64,000 nt of DNA, from the NCBI GenBank assembly GCA_022749755.1, contig CM040446.1:15834367-15898366 (forward strand). Reading direction: 5' to 3'. Shown piece after piece: positions 58,653 through 64,000 of the stretch; the stretch's first letter is position 1, and every line of letters begins with the position of its first letter. Position numbers and translations under genes: made by a program. Source of the stretch: Azadirachta indica (lineage: Eukaryota > Streptophyta > Magnoliopsida > Sapindales > Meliaceae). The notes under the pieces were generated by a model. That model was given only the letters and a program-made list of their open reading frames with translations, was not told the DNA's origin and searched no databases.

Positions 58653-61600
58653 ATGGAAGGTTTACCGACGACGTCGAAATCGGAGAGGAGAGGGAGATCG
58701 AAGTCTTCTCAGACATCCAAACCTTCCCTCGTTATGGCTTTCTTCTCTTGCGTCGCTTGGCTTTACGTTGCCGGCCGGTTTGTTAATCGATCTCCATTTT
58801 TCTTCCGTTTGTTTACCCAGAAAATGTTGGAAAATTTTCCGCAAATGACGTATCTGTGCTAATCTTTCTAAATTTTAAGCAATACCCAGAAAATCGAACT
58901 TAGTGAAGTGGCGATTCGAGTTATATGTAACTTCTAGATTATAATGATAAAGTGATTATTTCGCCTGAGCACTGTTTGGTAATTGATTGGACATAAATTT
59001 GTAATTTGCGTTATATAAATGCTTATGCTTTTTCCGGTTTCTAATTACAATATTCGAGATACAGTTGGCAATTGGATGCAGATCGTTGGATTTTCATGTC
59101 ATGGACCCATTTTGTGCGATTACATTAGCTTATCAAATTACTTTTTATTTTTATTCTCATTGAAAACTCATGAGCGATAAGAATTGTTTTACTTATATGA
59201 CTATCCTTTTGACAGATAAGTATTGTTTTACTTATGTGACTATTTTATTTTTTGACAATCAGGCTATGGCAAGATGCTGAGAACAGAACATTACTTGCTA
59301 ATCTTCTTAAGAAAAACGCAGAGCAGGTTTGTTCAATCCCTCTTTAATCATCATGTCGTTTCTTCACAGTTTGGTTGCTAGAAACTGCTGTGATAATTGA
59401 TTTATTTTTTTACTGAAAGCTTTCTGCTCAATCTAGACTACTTTGATTTTGGATTATTTGGGACATACAGAGAGATAACTTGAAAGTTTATTATTTCTTT
59501 TTTTTTTTAAGTTTCTTGTAATATCTTAGCAACCAAATTGAGGGATCCAACATCTAATGATATCAGTTTAGGTTATGGTGTATTATTCAGTATGTTCTTA
59601 TGATGTTTTCTTGTTTTTGCTGCTAGAGACCCAAGGTTCTTACAGTCGAAGATAAGTTGATTCTGTTAGGATGCAAGTATGTCACTTGATTTTTCTTTTG
59701 AGGTTTCTGCTAAATATTTTTCCTAGGTGAGACGGTTCTACGTCATAGACTTTGCATCATTGACTTTCAGGGATTTGGAGAGGAGGATTGTGGAAGCTGA
59801 GATGGACTTGACGCTAGCCAAGAGTGAAGGATACCTGAAGAATCAGTTACAGCAAAGTGGGTCTTCGTCAGGAAAAAAGCTTCTTGCTGTAATTGGAGTT
59901 TATACTGGTTTTGGTAGTCGCTTGAATAGAAATGTGTATAGAGGATCGTGGATGCCCAGAGGTCAGTTTCAGGCAGTTAATCTTAATTTATGACTGCAGC
60001 TTAGTGAATTTGACCATTACAATGTCTGAAGGCTGAAAATTAAATATCTTGTTTTATGTATTTGACTTGAAAATCTATGTTGCTTATAAAACAATTCAAA
60101 ACCTTTATCACCTCATTTTAATTCAGGATGTGGTCTATGAATTTCAATCACATTTTGAAATTCAGATTTTCTGTTGTTACTTATTTATACCCTTTCAGTT
60201 TTTTTCTTGTCATACACTCGGTATGATAAAATCAAGGATTACTGCAAGTTTGTTTGCAGTGTCATCTGACATTTGTAACGGTATGGGTTTCATATTGTGA
60301 ATAGCAGTTATTAGACATATATGCACAGAAAACATATGTAAAGCATTCTTGTGCATTTTACAGGTGAAGCCTTGAGAAAACTTGAGGAAAGAGGAGTGGT
60401 CATACGCTTCGTGATTGGTCGGAGGTTTTTCGTCACACTTAAATCCTTATTTTGATATTTGTATACACTTTCTTTTCTTAATAATATAACATAATAATTA
60501 ATTGTAAATGTTCCTATCACTTGTAATATATTGCCAAGTGGTAATTTCAGAAAAGCATCTAATGAGGTGCTAACTTAAAAGTCACTTCAAATACTAATTT
60601 GATTTAGATAAGTATCTTTTAAAATAAATTGCTAAAGACATTAATTACTGCTTATGATGTGCTCATTATTACTACCAAATGGACTCTAGTTATCTGTTGG
60701 TTTGGTTCCTTAGCTAGTATCAGTGTACACATGATGGTGGTTCTAATGGACAGACATTAATAACAATTTTGTGGCTTGGATCTGGCAGTGCCAATCGTGG
60801 TGATAGCTTAGATCGCAATATCGATGAGGAAAATCGCAAGACAAAGGATTTCCTGATTCTTGTAAGCACAGAAATTCAATGTTGCTACGATTTATTTGGT
60901 TCAAAATTAACCTGTGTGATTAAAATAAATGTTGGGGAACAGATCATGAATAGATGTTAATGAGTAGTTTAATTAACAATACATTTTTTAAGATAAATTT
61001 TGAATATTTTAAATCTTTTTTAGGTAAGAAAAAGAAATTGGATTTGTATATCCTAAGTGAATGCTGAATATGTTGTCTGCATTTAACAAATGTGCTCTTA
61101 ATAGAGAAAATTTTTTATGCCAAAGCTTACAGTTTATTTTTCCTTGGCACTTTTATGTTGGAATTATTTATGTTATGTCTTTTTGTAGGTTTCCACATAA
61201 TTGATTACCTGGAATAAATTAACATGCAAAATAGTCTGAATATGTGGTACTATGTCTATCAGGAAGGTCATGAGGAGGCTCAAGAAGAATTGCCAAAGAA
61301 AGCAAAGTTTTTCTTCAGTACAGCCGTCCAAATTTGGGATGCAGAATTTTATGTGAAAGTCGATGACAATGTTGACCTTGATTTGGGTAGAGCGTCTCTT
61401 GTGTTCTGCTTGTTTAGAATATCATAACTTATATTTTAATTCTTTATCATAACTTTATGATATATTAATTTCATTGTTCCCGACTTACCAGAGGGACTGA
61501 TTGGACTTCTTGACCGTACTCGTGGTCAAGATAATGCTTATATTGGATGCATGAAGTCCGGAGATGTTGTAACTGAAGAGTATAATACCTTATCTTATTT

Positions 61601-63147
61601 TCCTTAATTGTGATTGCTTTCCTTGTTATTCTATGATATATATTGAGAAACACATTCACACTCTAGACATTTACTTTCTAGAATATGTTGATATTTACAC
61701 TCTTTCCTGATACTTTTGAATACTAGGAAATTGCAGCCCAAATCCTTATCCAAATTTTGTTGAATTTCAGGGGAAGACAATGGTATGAACCTGATTGGTG
61801 GAAATTTGGGGATGGAAAATCGTAAGTTATATGGCTTGTGAATGAGAAGAGTGTAGTTTTTACCAGTTGTAATGTTGTTTAAATGCATTTTTGTAAACCT
61901 TTTACAAGTGATTCATCGTTAACATCTACCAACTTTTATTGCTTTTATCATTACTATTATGACAACAAAAATTCATTTTGCTCTGTTTGGTTGCTGAGAG
62001 GAAGGAAGAAAAGAGATGTAACTTTTTGATTACAGTCTTTTCCCTGCATTGTTGAGCAAGTATCATTTGTTATGGCACCTGCACAGCGCAGATATCCTAA
62101 TTTAGCTGAGCTTTTGAAAGCATATTTCTTTGAGTGAAAACTTAGTATTGATTCTTTATGCCATTCTTTATAAGCTGTTTTTTTTTTTTTTTTTTTTCCA
62201 AACATGATTGTATTGTTTGGACAGAAAAACTAGTAAGGAATAAGTGTATTGGGGAATAAGTTGGGAACAGGTGTAATGAATTCTGAATTCCAACTACAAG
62301 AGTTTGTCTTTGTAAATTCTTTTGTGCCATTCTCACTATCAAGAGCAATATCCTCCATTGGCCACTGGCTGAAGATTGTGTAGGGTCATGCCACCACCTG
62401 ATATTTTTTATTGCTTGGTTGCTACGCAGGGTTATGGTTCCTTCTGTTTGATGGTATAATGAGCTATAGTGAATGAATTTTTCCAGAAAATGGAAAATTT
62501 CCTTTTTGCAAGATAGTCCTCTGCTGGAATTTGAAACTTGAGTATACTTTGTCCATTCAGGTACTTCCGACATGCAGCTGGTTCTATTTTTGTACTCTCC
62601 AAAAATTTGGCTCAGCATATCCACATAAACAGGTTAGTTGTTGATGATGCGGTTATAGTAGCTTTTGCATTAGTGGCGTTTGGTGCTTTGGCTGATCAGA
62701 TAGGGCTAGTGCATATAATCTTGTTGAATCTGTTATTGCATGCAGTGCATCTCTGAAGACTTATGCTCATGATGATACATCTGTTGGGTCGTGGATGATG
62801 GGTGTCCAAGCAACCTATAAAGATGATAATCGTTTTTGCTGTGGTAGCATTAACCAAGGTGAACTTTCTCGGCTGATGTCCCCTTTTGGTTTTTGTCTTT
62901 GATTTGTTTATTAGTGACTGGAAGTTAAATATATATTTCTGGGAGATAAATATATACTTGAAAGACACTAAAATGATCAGAATGATCCCCCTTCAGTTTG
63001 GACCGCATCATTACATTGCTGGCAGTTGGTTTATTCCTCTTTATCTGTGATTTGGTTTGACCGGTTATAAGTTGTTATTGATAGAATATTTTGAATTAAC
63101 TTGTCTTTAATTCTCTATTTTCAGACAAGGTGTGTTCCATGTTTTGA
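58653..63147 (+). CDS. GT31 hydroxyproline O-galactosyltransferase (HPGT type)
   Basis: Exons: 58653-58777, 59263-59326, 59627-59676, 59771-59961, 60364-60424, 60789-60861, 61263-61386, 61492-61579, 61771-61821, 62561-62632, 62746-62858, 63125-63147; 344 residues, every junction in frame. It is a type II Golgi protein: a basic N-terminus, an anchor ([14 protein letters not shown], about 28-41), a stem and the galactosyltransferase domain. Motifs are [40 protein letters not shown] (the DxD-type metal/UDP site), [31 protein letters not shown] and [17 protein letters not shown], ending QDKVCSMF. The family adds the first galactose to hydroxyproline of arabinogalactan proteins. Length and motifs match HPGT1-3 rather than the longer GALT2-6 enzymes, which carry a galectin domain. 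The paralogue within HPGT1-3 is not resolved, though synteny favours the HPGT2/HPGT3 pair. Confidence 0.93.
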
Positions 63148-64000
63148 TCAATGGAGCAACTTCTTCAATGAGTGGGCCTTTCTGGGTTGTTGATGTCGAA
63201 CAACATTGCTTTTGCAAGTAATTGTTCACGCCACTTGCATATTATGGTGCGAGTTTTCTGAGGCATCATGTCATTCTTTTCATATGTAGAGATTGGTCAG
63301 CAAATTATTTTAGGATGAAACACAAGCTAATCTAACTGTAAGCCCTCTGACGTTCCTGACTTATGAAGAGAAGTGGTAGCAGGATATTTCTCCATAATAT
63401 TTTGAGGTGCCTTAATGTTTTTCTCTTGCCAGCTAGCAAGCACACAGAACTCTTGTTAATTTGTGTTTTTAGGCTAGTCTGGGGTCGGCATTGCCCGATC
63501 CAGATGATATCTTGAATTCACGGTACTATCTTCAAATCTAGGTAGAGTTTTGAAATCCAATACTAAAAGCTGCAGATTTATTATTTGAACCTGTAGCACG
63601 CTACTGTATCTAATTCTAAATCGGCTGGTGCGATCATGTGAAAATTGGAAACAAAAGTCAATTAGATAAATTCTGAGCAGATCTAATACTTCCGGCATTT
63701 GCCCCACTTTTGTGGGTTTTCTCTTGACGGTGCCAGAGTTGTCTAGGTCTGCGTATATCGTAAATTGTGAAACTTGGGCTCTAATCCTGGCAACATATTG
63801 AATAAAATTATGGTAATATCTAAAACGTATGCTATTTCTCTTGCATCAAAGATGTGTTTGGGAGTTTAAATATGATAGATATAATGCACCTTAAACATTG
63901 CAATACTATTTTTCTTTATCACGATTTTTTTTTTTTTCTGATATATTACATAACAAAATTATAGGACTATCAAAAGGAATAGTATTTCTCACATAAAATG
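63148..64000. other. downstream of the HPGT gene, to the window end
   Basis: The HPGT 3' UTR probably occupies the first part. A T-run lies at 63927-63938. No further gene start or repeat was recognised before the window ends. Confidence 0.5.

Noticed and set aside
61957..62624. Minus-strand ORFs in the HPGT gene
   Set aside because: They cross HPGT intron 9 and exon 10 on the opposite strand and have no family features.
1..64000. CRISPR arrays, tRNA/rRNA genes or a bacterial-type defence or biosynthetic system
   Set aside because: No regularly spaced repeats, cloverleaf-like sequences or polycistronic ORF runs were seen. The gene structure is plainly plant nuclear; a tRNAscan run would be needed to exclude a tRNA fully.

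Overview
The window is nuclear DNA from a flowering plant, most likely a eudicot. Genes have many short introns with T-rich acceptors, intergenic DNA is very AT-rich with microsatellites and transposon remains, and every gene with a recognisable family resembles angiosperm proteins most closely. A woody rosid is my guess; the species cannot be fixed from sequence alone. Eleven protein-coding genes were reconstructed exon by exon. Splice sites were accepted only when reading frame and family sequence continued across the junction.

Layout. 1-7112 (+): 3' part of a large multi-MATH (TRAF-like) coiled-coil protein. 9207-11283 (+): ACT-domain-repeat (ACR) protein. 12664-15671 and 16520-19090 (both -): two tandem GT47 exostosin-type glycosyltransferases with the same intron phases. 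20827-26074 (-): sucrose-phosphate synthase, 13 exons, with one GC-AG intron and a 1-nt frameshift in exon 5. 26075-31088: AT-rich intergenic DNA with a possible hAT-like remnant. 31089-34177 (+): plant synaptotagmin of the SYT4/SYT5 type. 34904-43311 (-): purple acid phosphatase whose seventh intron carries a complete but decayed 5.2 kb Copia LTR retrotransposon. 43312-46365: AT-rich DNA holding a ~1.8 kb foldback element with ~0.76 kb arms. 46366-47451 (+): intronless ARM-repeat-like gene. 49979-53343 (+): EamA/DMT-type transporter with a 96-bp in-frame tandem duplication across an exon end. 54241-56606 (+): EMC7-like subunit of the ER membrane protein complex, needing a 1-nt correction near its start. 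58653-63147 (+): GT31 hydroxyproline O-galactosyltransferase (HPGT type).

The genes do not form an operon-like unit. Several are in the secretory or sugar-handling system: two GT47 enzymes and HPGT in the Golgi, EMC7 in the ER, synaptotagmin at ER/plasma-membrane contacts, a secreted phosphatase, and sucrose synthesis in the cytosol. From memory, the right end (EamA-EMC7-HPGT) matches neighbouring Arabidopsis genes on chromosome 4, TRAF-EMC7-HPGT matches a second block on chromosome 2, and GT47-SPS-SYT matches a block on chromosome 5. The window therefore looks like a conserved ancestral gene order.

I found no CRISPR array, tRNA or rRNA gene, or bacterial-type system. The unusual items are the structure of the foldback element, the intronic retrotransposon in a gene that still looks intact, the duplicated exon end in the transporter, and two homopolymer frameshifts that may be assembly errors.
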